Notes: generated by a model not told the origin, from the sequence alone. A stretch of 64,000 bases of DNA from JAGRKR01 sp041397725 (GCA_041397725.1 JAWKVZ010000001.1:682001-746000); one strand, 5' to 3'; shown: positions 28,539 to 38,044, counted from the first letter of the stretch. Numbers and translations are program-made.

Positions 28539-29408
28539 CTAGGCTTGCAGCTTGTCCTGGGTGCGCGTGTCGAAATCGCTGGCGTCGTGGCGCTCGTGGA
28601 GCTGGCTCGCCGGATCGCCCGAAATGCGATTGACCATGCGCCCGCGCTTCACCGCCGGCCGCGCGGCGATGGCATCCGTCCAGCGCACGACGTGCGCATA
28701 GCTGGTGACATCGAGGAACTCGCCGGCACCGTAGAGCAGCCCCTTCACCAGCGCGCCGTACCAGGGCCAGATGGCCATGTCGGCGATGGAATACTCGTCC
28801 CCGGCCATGAACGCGTTGTCGGCGAGATGCCGGTCGAGCACGTCGAGCTGGCGCTTGGTCTCCATGGCGAAGCGGTTGATGGGGTACTCCATCTTGGCCG
28901 GCGCGTAGGCGTAGAAATGACCGAAGCCGCCGCCGAGATAGGGCGCGCTGCCCATCTGCCAGAAGAGCCAGTTGAGCGCCTCCGTACGCTTGTCGGGATC
29001 GGTCGGCAGGAAGGCGCCGAATTTCTCCGCGAGGTAGAGCAGGATGGCGCCAGATTCGAAGACGCGACGGGGCTTGCTGCCACTGCGGTCCAGGAGCGCC
29101 GGGATCTTCGAGTTGGGATTGACGGCCACAAAGCCGCTGGAGAACTGCTCGCCCTCCGTAATGCGGATGAGCCAGGCGTCGTACTCGGCGCCGCTATGGC
29201 CGAGCGCCAGCAACTCCTCGAGCATCACCGTTACCTTGACGCCGTTGGGAGTCGCCAGCGAGTAGAGTTGCAGGGGGTGCCTGCCGACCGGCAGCTCCTT
29301 GTCGTGCGTCGGCCCGGCAATCGGACGGTTGATGCTGGCGAACCTGCCGCCGCTCTCCATGTCCCATTTCCAGACCTTCGGCGGCGTGTAGTCGGCGGAT
29401 TGGCTCAT
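28539..29408 (-). CDS. yghU: Glutathione S-transferase, YghU type (disulfide-bond oxidoreductase)
   Basis: The 289-residue product has the YghU/Nu-class pattern: YTPPKVWKWD, GGRFASINRPIAGPTHDKEL, the thioredoxin-like domain HPLQLYSLATPNGVKV, SKIPAL and FESGAILLYLAEKFG. A helical domain follows with GSAPYLGGGFGHFYAYAP. This class binds two glutathiones and reduces disulfides. The stop is TAG at 28539-28541. It is a stand-alone gene. Confidence 0.9.
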   Translation of the reverse strand: MSQSADYTPPKVWKWDMESGGRFASINRPIAGPTHDKELPVGRHPLQLYSLATPNGVKVTVMLEELLALGHSGAEYDAWLIRITEGEQFSSGFVAVNPNSKIPALLDRSGSKPRRVFESGAILLYLAEKFGAFLPTDPDKRTEALNWLFWQMGSAPYLGGGFGHFYAYAPAKMEYPINRFAMETKRQLDVLDRHLADNAFMAGDEYSIADMAIWPWYGALVKGLLYGAGEFLDVTSYAHVVRWTDAIAARPAVKRGRMVNRISGDPASQLHERHDASDFDTRTQDKLQA

Positions 29409-29818
29409 GATCTCATGGGTCCATTTCGTTTGCTTCGAAGACGTGGATCGAAACAGCCTAGCACCCCGCCATGGCCGCGAGATAGCGCTGCGCGTCCGGG
29501 ATTGCCCTCGGCGTTTCGCATGCGCCGGCAGACACCTGTGACAGTTGATCGACAGGCGGAGCAGGAGCGAATTCTCTCGTCTTGCAGGGAAACTTGTCTT
29601 CTGTAACATGATTGTCCGCTAGCGTATCGCCTGGTGCCTCGGCGTGGTCGCGCCCGGACTCTGGCGTGCGCAAGCGACATTCACCTGCCTCAATACAGCG
29701 CAATCTCGCGCAACGGATCGGACATTCCAACGGACAACAACGAGCCGGTGGCTTTGGCACGTCGCGATCTGCATGACGCGACTGTGCCTTATCCCTGAGG
29801 AGACAAACGAGGAAGCCA
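29409..29818. other. 410-base stretch without a recognisable gene
   Basis: Short open frames exist on both strands, but none has a plausible ribosome site or known domain. The left end should contain the yghU promoter and the right end that of the small secreted gene at 29819. Confidence 0.5.
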
Positions 29819-30142
29819 ATGAAGCATAGGATGCCCCTGAAAATCGGCCTCATTGCCGCTGCAGCCGCCGCGATGACGTCCGTCGTACTACCCGGGAGCG
29901 CGGTTGCCGCCGACCGAGCCACTCTGATCTGCCGTCTGCCCGGGCTCGTCCACGATACGCAGCCTGCAGCTTCAATGAGTTGCGGTGGAGCTATGTCGCA
30001 AGACTGCAAGCGCCGCTTCGAACAAGCAATGATGCAGAAGTATCGCCGTTCCGATTGGTACAGCGCCGCCAAGGAGATCTGCGCCAAACTCCCGCAAAGG
30101 AAGGGCGCCTATTGGTACCCGCACGAGATCCGCGTGCGCTGA
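29819..30142 (+). CDS. Small secreted protein (107 residues)
   Basis: The signal peptide (KIGLIAAAAAAMTSVVLPGS, cleavage near AVAA) is followed by about 75 residues with four Cys (LICRLPG, MSCGG, QDCKRRF, EICAKL), probably two disulfides. GAGGAG and GAGGAAG precede the ATG. No family was recognised. It is convergent with the outer-membrane protein gene across a hairpin terminator. Confidence 0.72.
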   Translation: MKHRMPLKIGLIAAAAAAMTSVVLPGSAVAADRATLICRLPGLVHDTQPAASMSCGGAMSQDCKRRFEQAMMQKYRRSDWYSAAKEICAKLPQRKGAYWYPHEIRVR

Positions 30143-30148
30143 CGGAGT

Positions 30149-30181
30149 AGGCGGCCGGCAACAGATCGAGGCTGGCCGCCT
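30149..30181. terminator. Bidirectional terminator
   Basis: AGGCGGCC and GGCCGCCT form an 8-bp stem around a 17-base loop between two convergent genes, so it can stop transcription from both sides. Confidence 0.55.
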
Positions 30182-30194
30182 TCGCTCCGACCAA

Positions 30195-30866
30195 TCAGTT
30201 GAGCTTGTAGCTCACGGCGGCGCGCACGACGGTCGAACGAGCATCCAGATCGCAAGCCGGGTTCGTGTCGTATCTGTTGCAGCTTCCGTCGGGGATCTCG
30301 GACGTGAACTGGTAGTGCAGCACCTCGCCCCGCACCAGCCAGTGGCGGCTCGCTGCCCACTCGACGCCGCCGCCGATGACCCACCCTTTCCAGCGCTTGC
30401 CATATTTCTCGGACAGTCCCATCGCCTTGATTTTCGCATCGTCGATGGCGAAGGCGTACCCGCCCGTGACGAACGGCAGGAACGGCCCGAAGGCGTATCC
30501 GAGGCGCGCACGCACCGTCGCCATGCTCGGACCCTCCACCTCGAAGGCTATGCCCCCACGTGTTCCGCTCCACGACATGTCAGAGAGCGTGACATCCGCC
30601 TCGATACCGAGGACCAGCTGCTGGATCTGCCAGTTGTAGCCGACGTGCAGGCCGCCCAGAGCTCCGCTCAAGTCGGGGAGATCTCTGCCGTCTTCGCGTA
30701 TCTCACGATCGGGAATGAGGTCGGTCCAGCCGTAGCCGACATGCCCGCCAAGATAGAGCCCGCTCCACATCGGCTGCCCCTGCGACTGGGCCAGCGCACT
30801 TGGCGCAGGCGACGCCAAGCCCAGTGCTACGGCCAAGCCGAGACAGCATAGTGTCCGAATTTTCAT
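30195..30866 (-). CDS. Outer-membrane beta-barrel protein (Omp25/31-like)
   Basis: The 223-residue product has a signal peptide ending SALAQ, then WSGLYLGGHVGYGW, the usual start of alphaproteobacterial porin-like barrels. Alternating beta-strands follow (GGLHVGYNWQIQQLVLGIEAD, LGYAFGPFLPFVTGGYAFA). It ends with an aromatic-like terminal strand (VVRAAVSYKLN). It has an eight-strand-type length. The ATG at 30864-30866 is chosen over longer frames because it gives a proper signal peptide. Confidence 0.85.
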   Translation of the reverse strand: MKIRTLCCLGLAVALGLASPAPSALAQSQGQPMWSGLYLGGHVGYGWTDLIPDREIREDGRDLPDLSGALGGLHVGYNWQIQQLVLGIEADVTLSDMSWSGTRGGIAFEVEGPSMATVRARLGYAFGPFLPFVTGGYAFAIDDAKIKAMGLSEKYGKRWKGWVIGGGVEWAASRHWLVRGEVLHYQFTSEIPDGSCNRYDTNPACDLDARSTVVRAAVSYKLN

Positions 30867-31088
30867 GGCGAGCCCCCGCGCGCAGATACGTCCGTACCAG
30901 AAGGATTTCCGATTTGTGACACTCGCTCCGAACGCTGTCAATCTGATGGGAGAGCAAAGCCACGACAGGATCGCTCCACGCGCGAGCGAGCGTTGCAAAA
31001 CCGTCACGCCCACTTGCATGCCTTGTTCAGACCCGACATCATCCGACGTAAGATACGGGGTGAAGTCGAGAACTCCAGGGGGGAACTC

Positions 31089-33077
31089 ATGCGACGCGTG
31101 TTGGCGTTTGCCGCACTTCTTTCTGCTGCTCTGCTGGCGGCGATCGTGCTGGTGCCGACGGCGGCAGACGCCCGTTCGCCCTTCTTCTCCACCATGGCGG
31201 AGGGCCGGGCGGCCTATGCGCGGCGTGACCTCGACGCCGCTGAGCGGATCTTCCAGCGGGCGCTCAGGGAGGCCGAGACCGACCGCCAGAGGGCACGCGC
31301 CCACTATTCGCTCGGCGTCGTCTACCAGCACGCGAAGAAGCCCGCGCTGGCGCGGCTCCACGCCGAGCGGGCACTCCGCCTGCGGCCCGGCTGGGAGGAC
31401 CCCAGGACGCTGCTCGCCGAGCTGGAGGGCGCCGAGCGCCGCCCGCCGCCCGGCTCCCGCAGCACACCCATGCAACGCCGAACACCCGAGAACGGGCGTA
31501 GCAAGACTGGCGCGGCGGCCGCGTGCAGCGCACCGCCGTCCCGCCGGCCGGCCTGGTGCGGGGCGCCGACCGAGGCGTGGATCGCCCAGATCCTCGACGG
31601 CGCACCCCGGCAGCCTCACTGGCACGGCTACGGCATTCAGCGTAGCGGCTCGAGTTGGCCGATGGTGATCGAATTCAAGGGACGCAACGCCACCGTCCGC
31701 TACCCCTCGCTGGGGTGCAGCGGCCGCTGGGTCCGCACCGCCACGGGCCGCTCGTCGATCACCTTCGTCGAGAAGATCGACCAGGGCCGCGGCCGCTGCG
31801 TCGACAACGGCCGCATCGTGCTGGTCCTTCAGAAATCGGGAAACCTGGCCTTCAACTATTTCATGCGCGGCGGCGGGCAGCCCATCGCGCGCGCAGCCGT
31901 GCTGCCCGGCACCTATCTGGAGCGCAACCAGCGCAGGCTCGCCAGCATGACCCGCGCGCTCCCGGCCTGGTCGGAGCCGCGCGACGGCACGCTGGAGACG
32001 CGGACCGCCGAGCCTCCTCCGGCACGCAAGCCGGGCGAGCGCCAGGCCCGTCCGCGCGATGCGGCGCCGGAGCCGAAGGGGCGGCCTATGGTCGCCGATG
32101 CGAAGGGGCGAATCCTGAGCACCCCCTTTAGGCATAAAGCCGTCTGGGGCGACGTCGACGTACCGGGATGCCGCGTGAAGCTGCCTAGCGGACTGACTGA
32201 AGACCCGACCATCCTGAAGCGACCGATAAAGAGGTCAGACATCGTCAAGGTGATCGTACGCTCCGACTGTCGCAAGACCATGCACGGCTTGCCGAGCGAC
32301 GCGCCAAAGGGTCCATTTCTCGCCAAGGAGAAGCTGACTGTCTATCAACTCTCGAGAGCCTATACGGTTGCCCTCTATCCCAACTACAAGACCATTTGTC
32401 TGGCGATGTGGGGCGACTACAAGGACGGCGCTTACGACGGCCCCGTCGCCATGACCGTCCAGTTCTCCAAATCGGAAACGTTCAAGTGTGACATCTCCGG
32501 CTCGGAGGCCGAAACCGCGGCGTTCTTCCGCAAGATGCCGAAGTCGCATCACAGCAGGAAGGGCTATGTGCAGGTCTTTGCGCGAGATGGAAGGCTCTTC
32601 TTCGACCAGCAGGCGCTTGCGAACGCCTCGGGCCAGACCGGAGCGCTGGCAAAGCTGTTGAGCTTATCCGTGCGTTTCCGGACACCGGCCGGCAAGAGCG
32701 TCGAGCGCGGGCAGTTGACGCCCCTCATCCGCGCCTCCGGCGCGCGGACCGATTTCCACATGCGCTACAAGCTCGCTCCTCTCGCCGGAAAGATCGCGGA
32801 GCTCAAGGCGGACAAGTATCGTGTGACGATCGGCGTGGAAATCGATCTGACGATCAGAGGCGTTTCCATGGGCATGGAAACGACCTCGACCCGCAAACTC
32901 AGCAAGGACGTGACGGTCGACTTGCTCAAGACCAAGGGCTATCAGGCCGAAGGCGAGGCCCTCATTGCCTCGGTCGCCACATCGACCAGCGGGGTCGTCC
33001 TGGGCATGCGCGTATCGACCGACGTCGTGGGCGCCAAGGAAACCGTCCACATCAAGAGCGTGGAGGTGGTGAAATGA
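31089..33077 (+). CDS. Large exported protein with an N-terminal TPR-like region
   Basis: The 662-residue product starts MRRVLAFAALLSAALLAAIV (signal peptide or anchor). Residues about 30-105 form TPR-type helices (GRAAYARRDLDAAERIFQRAL, ARAHYSLGVVYQHAKKPALA). A Pro/Arg linker follows, then a beta-rich domain with four Cys (AWCGAPTEAWI, LGCSGRWV, GRCVDNG), a second disordered Pro/Arg linker (about 300-345), and a C-terminal domain of about 300 residues containing DCRKTMHGL, TICLAMWG and TFKCDIS. It is not recognised. Its stop overlaps the next gene in an ATGA, so the two products probably act together in the envelope. Confidence 0.75.
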   Translation: MRRVLAFAALLSAALLAAIVLVPTAADARSPFFSTMAEGRAAYARRDLDAAERIFQRALREAETDRQRARAHYSLGVVYQHAKKPALARLHAERALRLRPGWEDPRTLLAELEGAERRPPPGSRSTPMQRRTPENGRSKTGAAAACSAPPSRRPAWCGAPTEAWIAQILDGAPRQPHWHGYGIQRSGSSWPMVIEFKGRNATVRYPSLGCSGRWVRTATGRSSITFVEKIDQGRGRCVDNGRIVLVLQKSGNLAFNYFMRGGGQPIARAAVLPGTYLERNQRRLASMTRALPAWSEPRDGTLETRTAEPPPARKPGERQARPRDAAPEPKGRPMVADAKGRILSTPFRHKAVWGDVDVPGCRVKLPSGLTEDPTILKRPIKRSDIVKVIVRSDCRKTMHGLPSDAPKGPFLAKEKLTVYQLSRAYTVALYPNYKTICLAMWGDYKDGAYDGPVAMTVQFSKSETFKCDISGSEAETAAFFRKMPKSHHSRKGYVQVFARDGRLFFDQQALANASGQTGALAKLLSLSVRFRTPAGKSVERGQLTPLIRASGARTDFHMRYKLAPLAGKIAELKADKYRVTIGVEIDLTIRGVSMGMETTSTRKLSKDVTVDLLKTKGYQAEGEALIASVATSTSGVVLGMRVSTDVVGAKETVHIKSVEVVK

Positions 33078-33529
33078 CTGCGCGCGCCATCCAGGGAGGC
33101 ATCGTCGCGGCCGTCCTCATCATCGCCGCCAGCGTTACACCCGCCCTATCCCAATCCATCACCATCGAGGGCAAGGACAGCATCATGGGCGGGATCCAGA
33201 AGTCCAAGGAGCGCATGGATGAAGAGCGCCGCCGCGAGGCTGAGCAATTGGAGCGGCGCATGGAGGCCTACCGACGCGAGGAGGACACTAAGCGGCGCAC
33301 GGGCACGATCAAGTTCATCTGCACCGTGAAGTGCTCGGGGCAATTCGGCGCCAGTCGCGGCCAGCCGACCAAGATCACCACCTATTCCTCGGACAACTAC
33401 CAGGCGAGCAAGAGCGTCGAGGGGCAGGCCAAGGCCTATTGCAGCGGCATGCCTTTCTACAATCCGAAATCGACGCTGTTCACGCCGCACGCGCGGGCCG
33501 GCGCCTTTGTCTCGTGCGAACGCGGCTGA
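33074..33529 (+). CDS. Exported coiled-coil protein coupled to the preceding gene
   Basis: The 151-residue product has a signal peptide (GGIVAAVLIIAASVTPALS), a charged helix of about 45 residues rich in Glu/Arg (KERMDEERRREAEQLERRM, likely coiled coil), and a C-terminal domain with four Cys (FICTVKCSGQFG, YCSGM, SCERG). The ATG lies inside the stop of the 662-residue gene. It is of unknown family. An envelope partner role is inferred from coupling. Confidence 0.72.
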   Translation: MTARAIQGGIVAAVLIIAASVTPALSQSITIEGKDSIMGGIQKSKERMDEERRREAEQLERRMEAYRREEDTKRRTGTIKFICTVKCSGQFGASRGQPTKITTYSSDNYQASKSVEGQAKAYCSGMPFYNPKSTLFTPHARAGAFVSCERG

Positions 33530-33565
33530 GGGACGAGCCGCGGGGCGGTCAGCGTCTCCCGCCGC

Positions 33566-35437
33566 TCAGCCGGTGAACCGCGCCACCACGGCCAGGAGCT
33601 GACGGCCGTACTTGGCGATCTTCGCCTCGCCCAGACCGTTGACGAGCTTCAGGTGCTCGAGCGTCTGCGGCTTCAGGTGGACGACGTCGGCGAGCGTGCG
33701 GTCGTGACAGACGACGTAGGGCGGCACGTTGCCTTCCGCGGCCAGCTCGGCGCGCAAGGCCCTAAGCGCCGCCCAGAACGGCTGGTCCGTCTCGGCGATG
33801 AGGATGCCCGGTCGCGCGCCCTTGCCCGCGCCGCGCCCGCTCCTGCGGCCCTTCTCGGCCTTCGGCAGCTTCACGCGCCGGCGAACGCGGAACGCCTCCT
33901 CGCCTCTGAGCAGCGGCACGGCGCTTTCGGTAAGCTGCAGCGTGTTCCACTGCGTGATGTCAACGACGAGATATCCACGGGCCACGAGTTGGCGGAACAC
34001 GTCGCGCCACTCGCCGTCCGACAGGTCCTTGCCGATGCCATAGACGCTGAGGCGGTCGTGAGAGTTGCGGGCGATGCGCTCGTCGTCCTTGCCACGCAGC
34101 ACGTCGATGACATAACCCGCGCCGTAGCGCTGGCCCGTACGGTAGACGGCTGAGAGGGCCTTCCGCGCCGCCTCCGTGCCATCCGTCGTCTCCGGCGGCT
34201 CCAGGCAGTTGTCGCAGTTGCCGCAAGGCTCGCTCAGCCTCTCCGAGAAGTAAGCGAGCAGAGCCCGGCGGCGGCACTCGGTCATCTCGCAGATGCCGAT
34301 GAGCGCGTCGAGCTTCTGGCGCTCCACGCGCTTGCGCTCCTCGCTCGCCTCCGACTGGGCGATGAACTGGTTGAGCGTGATCACATCCTCGAGGCCATAG
34401 GCCATCCAGGCGTCCGCCGGCTCGCCGTCGCGCCCGGCGCGGCCAGTCTCCTGATAGTAGGCCTCGACCGACTTCGGCAGCGAGAGATGCGCGACGAAGC
34501 GCACGTCCGGCTTGTCGATGCCCATACCGAAGGCGATCGTCGCCACGATGACGATGCCGTCCTCGCGCAAGAACCGCTCCTGTACGGCGCGGCGCGTGTC
34601 GGCGGGCAGGCCGGCATGATACGCGAGCGCCGTGCGGCCCTTGGAGGTGAGCCACGCCGCCACCTCCTCGACCTTCTTGCGCGACAGGCAATATACGATG
34701 CCGGCGTCGGACGGATGCTCGCCTTCGAGGAAGCGCCAGAGCCGCTCGCGCGCGGAGCCGCCGTCGGAAATCATGTAGCGGATGTTCGGCCGGTCGAAGG
34801 AAGCGACGAAGCGCGCAGGATCGCGCAAGCGCAGCTCCGCCACGATCTCCTCACGCGTGGCGGCATCCGCCGTCGCCGTCAGCGCGATGCGCGGCACGGA
34901 AGGAAAGCGCTCGCCGAGCTGGGCGAGCTGGCGGTATTCCGGCCGGAAATCGTGCCCCCATTGCGACACGCAGTGCGCCTCGTCGATGGCGAAAAGCGCG
35001 AGATGAGCGCTGTCGAGCGTGGCCAGCATACGATCGGTCAACAGCCGCTCCGGCGCCACGTAGAGCAGGTCGAGCCGGTCCTCGACGAGATCACGCTCGA
35101 CATCGGCGGCCTGGCGCCAGTCGAGCGTCGAGTTGAGAAACGCCGCGCGAACCCCGACCTCGCGCAGCGCGCCCACCTGATCCTGCATCAGCGCGATCAG
35201 CGGCGAGACGACGATGGCGCAACCCGCACGCACCAGCGCGGGGATCTGATAGCAGAGCGACTTGCCGCCGCCGGTCGGCATCAGAGCCAGAACGTCGCGC
35301 CCCGCTATGACACTGGTGACGATCTCGGCCTGATGCGAGCGGAAGGCCGAATACCCCCACACGCGCGCCAGCACCGCCTCGGCCTCAGCCAAGGCAGGCG
35401 TCGCCCTGCCCGATGATTTCGGCTCGACTGCCGGCAT
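33566..35437 (-). CDS. recQ: ATP-dependent DNA helicase RecQ
   Basis: The 623-residue protein has the superfamily 2 motifs: Walker A MPTGGGKSLCYQ, DEAH box FAIDEAHCVSQWGHDFR, ALTATAD and motif VI ETGRAGRDG. It also has the RecQ zinc site (four Cys around ECRRR, CGNCDNC), a winged-helix RQC region and a C-terminal HRDC domain (LVNGLGEAKIAKYG). It unwinds recombination and fork intermediates. MPAVEPKSS at 35437 is chosen because the longer upstream frame is low complexity. Confidence 0.95.
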   Translation of the reverse strand: MPAVEPKSSGRATPALAEAEAVLARVWGYSAFRSHQAEIVTSVIAGRDVLALMPTGGGKSLCYQIPALVRAGCAIVVSPLIALMQDQVGALREVGVRAAFLNSTLDWRQAADVERDLVEDRLDLLYVAPERLLTDRMLATLDSAHLALFAIDEAHCVSQWGHDFRPEYRQLAQLGERFPSVPRIALTATADAATREEIVAELRLRDPARFVASFDRPNIRYMISDGGSARERLWRFLEGEHPSDAGIVYCLSRKKVEEVAAWLTSKGRTALAYHAGLPADTRRAVQERFLREDGIVIVATIAFGMGIDKPDVRFVAHLSLPKSVEAYYQETGRAGRDGEPADAWMAYGLEDVITLNQFIAQSEASEERKRVERQKLDALIGICEMTECRRRALLAYFSERLSEPCGNCDNCLEPPETTDGTEAARKALSAVYRTGQRYGAGYVIDVLRGKDDERIARNSHDRLSVYGIGKDLSDGEWRDVFRQLVARGYLVVDITQWNTLQLTESAVPLLRGEEAFRVRRRVKLPKAEKGRRSGRGAGKGARPGILIAETDQPFWAALRALRAELAAEGNVPPYVVCHDRTLADVVHLKPQTLEHLKLVNGLGEAKIAKYGRQLLAVVARFTG

Positions 35438-35688
35438 CCGCTGTCGTCCCCCGTCCGTGCGCCCGCACCCTAATCCGATTCGAGACCGCCGAACCGCCCG
35501 GGCGAGGCCCCGACACTGCCCTGTCCTCACCATATCCCGGACGGACGCTTGACGTCCGACGCCGGAAGGATAGGCTGTTTGCCGTCGAATTGGCACGGCC
35601 CCACTGCACAATTCCCCTCCCCGGATGGGAAGTCTGCGGGCAGAGTCCAGCCGTGGGCCAAGTCCGGCTCCAACAAGGGAACACGACA

Positions 35689-35907
35689 ATGAAAAAGCTT
35701 CTGATTGCCGGCGCTGTGGTGGCGCTGTGCACGGGGTTGAGTGTCGGCACCGCTTCAGCCGCGCCGAGCAGCAGCGTGCAGCGCGCTCTGGTCGGACAGG
35801 GCGCCGAGTTGAGCCCGGTTCTGCAGGTTCGCCGCTGGTGCAAGCGCCGCTGCTGGCGCACCCGTCGCGGCATTCGGTGCGTCCGTCGTTGCTGGCGCCG
35901 CTGGTAG
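35689..35907 (+). CDS. Secreted Arg/Trp/Cys-rich microprotein (72 residues)
   Basis: The product has a clean signal peptide (LLIAGAVVALCTGLSVGTASA), a short neutral spacer, and a tail where Arg, Trp and Cys make up most residues (VRRWCKRRCWRTRRG then IRCVRRCWRRW). Four Cys could form two disulfides. AAGGGA lies before the ATG. The tail is strongly cationic and amphipathic, like host-defence peptides or nucleic-acid or membrane binders, but no function is shown. Confidence 0.7.
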   Translation: MKKLLIAGAVVALCTGLSVGTASAAPSSSVQRALVGQGAELSPVLQVRRWCKRRCWRTRRGIRCVRRCWRRW

Positions 35908-36039
35908 GCCGGACGACGCATAGAGCGACATCGACGGCCTCATCCGCAGCACGGGTGAGGCCGTCGTCATGAAGGCCCCCAGCGCGCGAGATCGGGCCTC
36001 GCCGATCGATCGGCGTGACAGCGCGAACGGAGTGGGACG

Positions 36040-36435
36040 ATGCAGGATATCACCGGGACATGGCGTCTCGTGCGCGCCACCGCCGTCACCAGCGACGGCC
36101 GCCCTCTCCCGCCCCCCTACGGCGGCGACAAGGCGATGGGCACCGTCACACTCAGGAGCGACGGACGCATGGCCGCCGTGCTGTGTGACGGACGCAGCAC
36201 GATCCCCGCCGGAGAGACGCGCGAGTACAGCTCCTATTGCGGCGCCTACACCTGCGACGGCAAGCGCCTCGTGACGCGCGTCGACGCCGCCGCCGATGCC
36301 GAGCGGCTCGGCACCGATCAGGTCCGGGACGTGCGCTTCGAGGGCGCCATCATGGTGCTGCGGCCACCGCCGCGCGCCTACCGTAACGGCACGATCGAGC
36401 ATCGGGAGCTGTACTGGGAGCGGATTTCTCCCTAG
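36040..36435 (+). CDS. Lipocalin-like domain protein
   Basis: The 131-residue product begins DITGTWRLVRATAVTSDG and contains GTVTLRSDGRMAAVL, REYSSYCGAYTCDGKRL and ELYWERISP. This is the pattern of the small lipocalin-like barrel family found in many Proteobacteria (ligand unknown). There is no signal peptide. Its end overlaps the convergent binding-protein gene by 4 bases. Confidence 0.75.
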   Translation: MQDITGTWRLVRATAVTSDGRPLPPPYGGDKAMGTVTLRSDGRMAAVLCDGRSTIPAGETREYSSYCGAYTCDGKRLVTRVDAAADAERLGTDQVRDVRFEGAIMVLRPPPRAYRNGTIEHRELYWERISP

Positions 36436-37337
36436 ACGGCACCGGCGGCCTGCAGGCCGTGCGCCTCATAGATGCGGCCCACCTCCCGGCCGACCAGATA
36501 CGCCGCGAACCCCTCGCCGAAGTCACCGGCCGGTGCGACGCACGCCACGGCGTATGTCGTCACCGGACCGGCCGTGGCGGGGATCATCTCGAACAGCTCC
36601 GGAAAGACGCGCGCATAGCGTAGCGCCAGGTGCGTATAGACGAGGCTGGCATCCGCCCGCCCCTCCGCCAGGATCTCGGGGATCTCACGGTGGTGGATGA
36701 GGCGCGACTTCACGACCTGTCCGCTTTCGAGATGGCGCATGAGCTGATCGGATGTCGAGACCTGCGGCGAGGCCTTGAGCGCATCCCTGATCGCCTCGGC
36801 GTAGACGGTGAACGAGGCCGTCTCGGTGACCGGGTTCGAGAGAGCGAGCCGAACGTCGGGACGCAGCAGATCCTCGAGCGTGCGCACGCCAAGGGGATTG
36901 CCCTTCCGCACGAGGATAGCGGTGCCACGGCTCGCCGCGAAGACCCGGGGCGGCCCGATCAGTCCGTCGCTGTGGAGGCGACCCAGCACCTCGCGCGGCG
37001 AAATGAAAACGTGCGGCCGCAGGCTCAGCGTCAGATGCCCGAGGCTCAGGCGGCCCGATGCCAACGCCGCGATCAGAATGCGCGGCGGCGTCGTCAGATA
37101 GAGCACGTCGCCGATGTCGGGATGCGCTGCCGCAAAGGCGCGGATTGTCTCGGCGAGGGCCATATGGTGATTGCCGTCGGAGAAGACCACGAGACGCGCA
37201 CGCGCAGGATCGCCGTGGATATCGAGCACGATGTTCGAGCACGGCGCAACCAACCGGCACGCTGGCTCGGCCGCCTCTGCCGCCTCGCGCGGCCACGGCA
37301 GGTCCGCGCGCGCACGGCCGGCGCGCTCTCCCGTCAT
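36432..37337 (-). CDS. Molybdate/tungstate-type substrate-binding protein without a signal peptide
   Basis: The 301-residue product has the type II periplasmic-binding fold seen in ModA-like proteins: LVVFSDGNHHMALAETIRAF, SLRPHVFISPREVLG, GTAILVRKGNPLGVRTLEDLL, ALSNPVTETASFTVYAEAI and ADASLVYTHLALRY. No signal peptide is visible at its N-terminus, which is Ala/Arg-rich. Its ATG overlaps the stop of the Crp-type regulator (ATGA). It may be a cytoplasmic ligand sensor paired with that regulator rather than a transporter part. Confidence 0.78.
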   Translation of the reverse strand: MTGERAGRARADLPWPREAAEAAEPACRLVAPCSNIVLDIHGDPARARLVVFSDGNHHMALAETIRAFAAAHPDIGDVLYLTTPPRILIAALASGRLSLGHLTLSLRPHVFISPREVLGRLHSDGLIGPPRVFAASRGTAILVRKGNPLGVRTLEDLLRPDVRLALSNPVTETASFTVYAEAIRDALKASPQVSTSDQLMRHLESGQVVKSRLIHHREIPEILAEGRADASLVYTHLALRYARVFPELFEMIPATAGPVTTYAVACVAPAGDFGEGFAAYLVGREVGRIYEAHGLQAAGAV

Positions 37338-38044
37338 AACCCCTCACTTTCGCATCGGCTGCGCAAGCGCGCGGGATCGACGATGTGCAGGTGGCGCGAG
37401 ACGGGCCGGATCAAGCCATCGCGGTGAAGGCGGGCGAGCAGCGTCGTCGCGGTCTGTCGCGTGGTGCCGACGAGATGCGCCACGTCGGTGCGGGTCAGGT
37501 CGATATTCACGCAGATCTCGTCCGAGACGCGCACGAGAGCGCAGGGCGGCGGCAGGGAGCCAGCCGAGAAGCGCAGGAGCAGGCGCGTGAGGCGCGTCTC
37601 GACATCATCGGCAGCGATATCGACGAGCGCCGAGCCAAGAGTCCTGATGCGGGCCGAGAGAATGCCGATGGCGCGAAGGGCCGCCTGGGGATGCTTGGCG
37701 AGAAACGCCAGGAAATCGTCCTGCTCGAGGACCAGCAGCTCCGTTGCGGCATTGGCTTCGGCCGAGATTTCGCGCACCGAGCCGCGGATGCTCTCGGCGA
37801 CGCCGAAAATCTCGCCGGGAAAGCTGAACCAGAGGATGATCTCCCGGCCACCCGGCGTGAGCTGATAGAGCTTGATGCAGCCACTCGCGACGATGTAGAT
37901 CGCGCCGGACCGATCCCCCGCGGCGAAGACGTGTCGCCGCCGGGCCAGACGCACCCGGCTCGCCCGATGCAGGAGATCCTCGAGCTCGCTGACCGAGAGA
38001 CTCGACAGGAAATCCGCGTGCGCTGTCTTCCAAGCCTCGTCCAT
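37334..38044 (-). CDS. Crp/Fnr-family transcriptional regulator
   Basis: The 236-residue product has an N-terminal cyclic-nucleotide-type barrel (RHVFAAGDRSGAIYIVASGC, PGEIFGVAESIRGSV), a dimer helix (ALRAIGILSARIRTLGSALV) and a C-terminal helix-turn-helix (LTRTDVAHLVGTTRQTATTLLARL). It lacks the N-terminal Cys cluster of Fnr. It is translationally coupled to a ModA-like protein and divergent from a DASS transporter gene, which it probably controls. Confidence 0.9.
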   Translation of the reverse strand: MDEAWKTAHADFLSSLSVSELEDLLHRASRVRLARRRHVFAAGDRSGAIYIVASGCIKLYQLTPGGREIILWFSFPGEIFGVAESIRGSVREISAEANAATELLVLEQDDFLAFLAKHPQAALRAIGILSARIRTLGSALVDIAADDVETRLTRLLLRFSAGSLPPPCALVRVSDEICVNIDLTRTDVAHLVGTTRQTATTLLARLHRDGLIRPVSRHLHIVDPARLRSRCESEGL

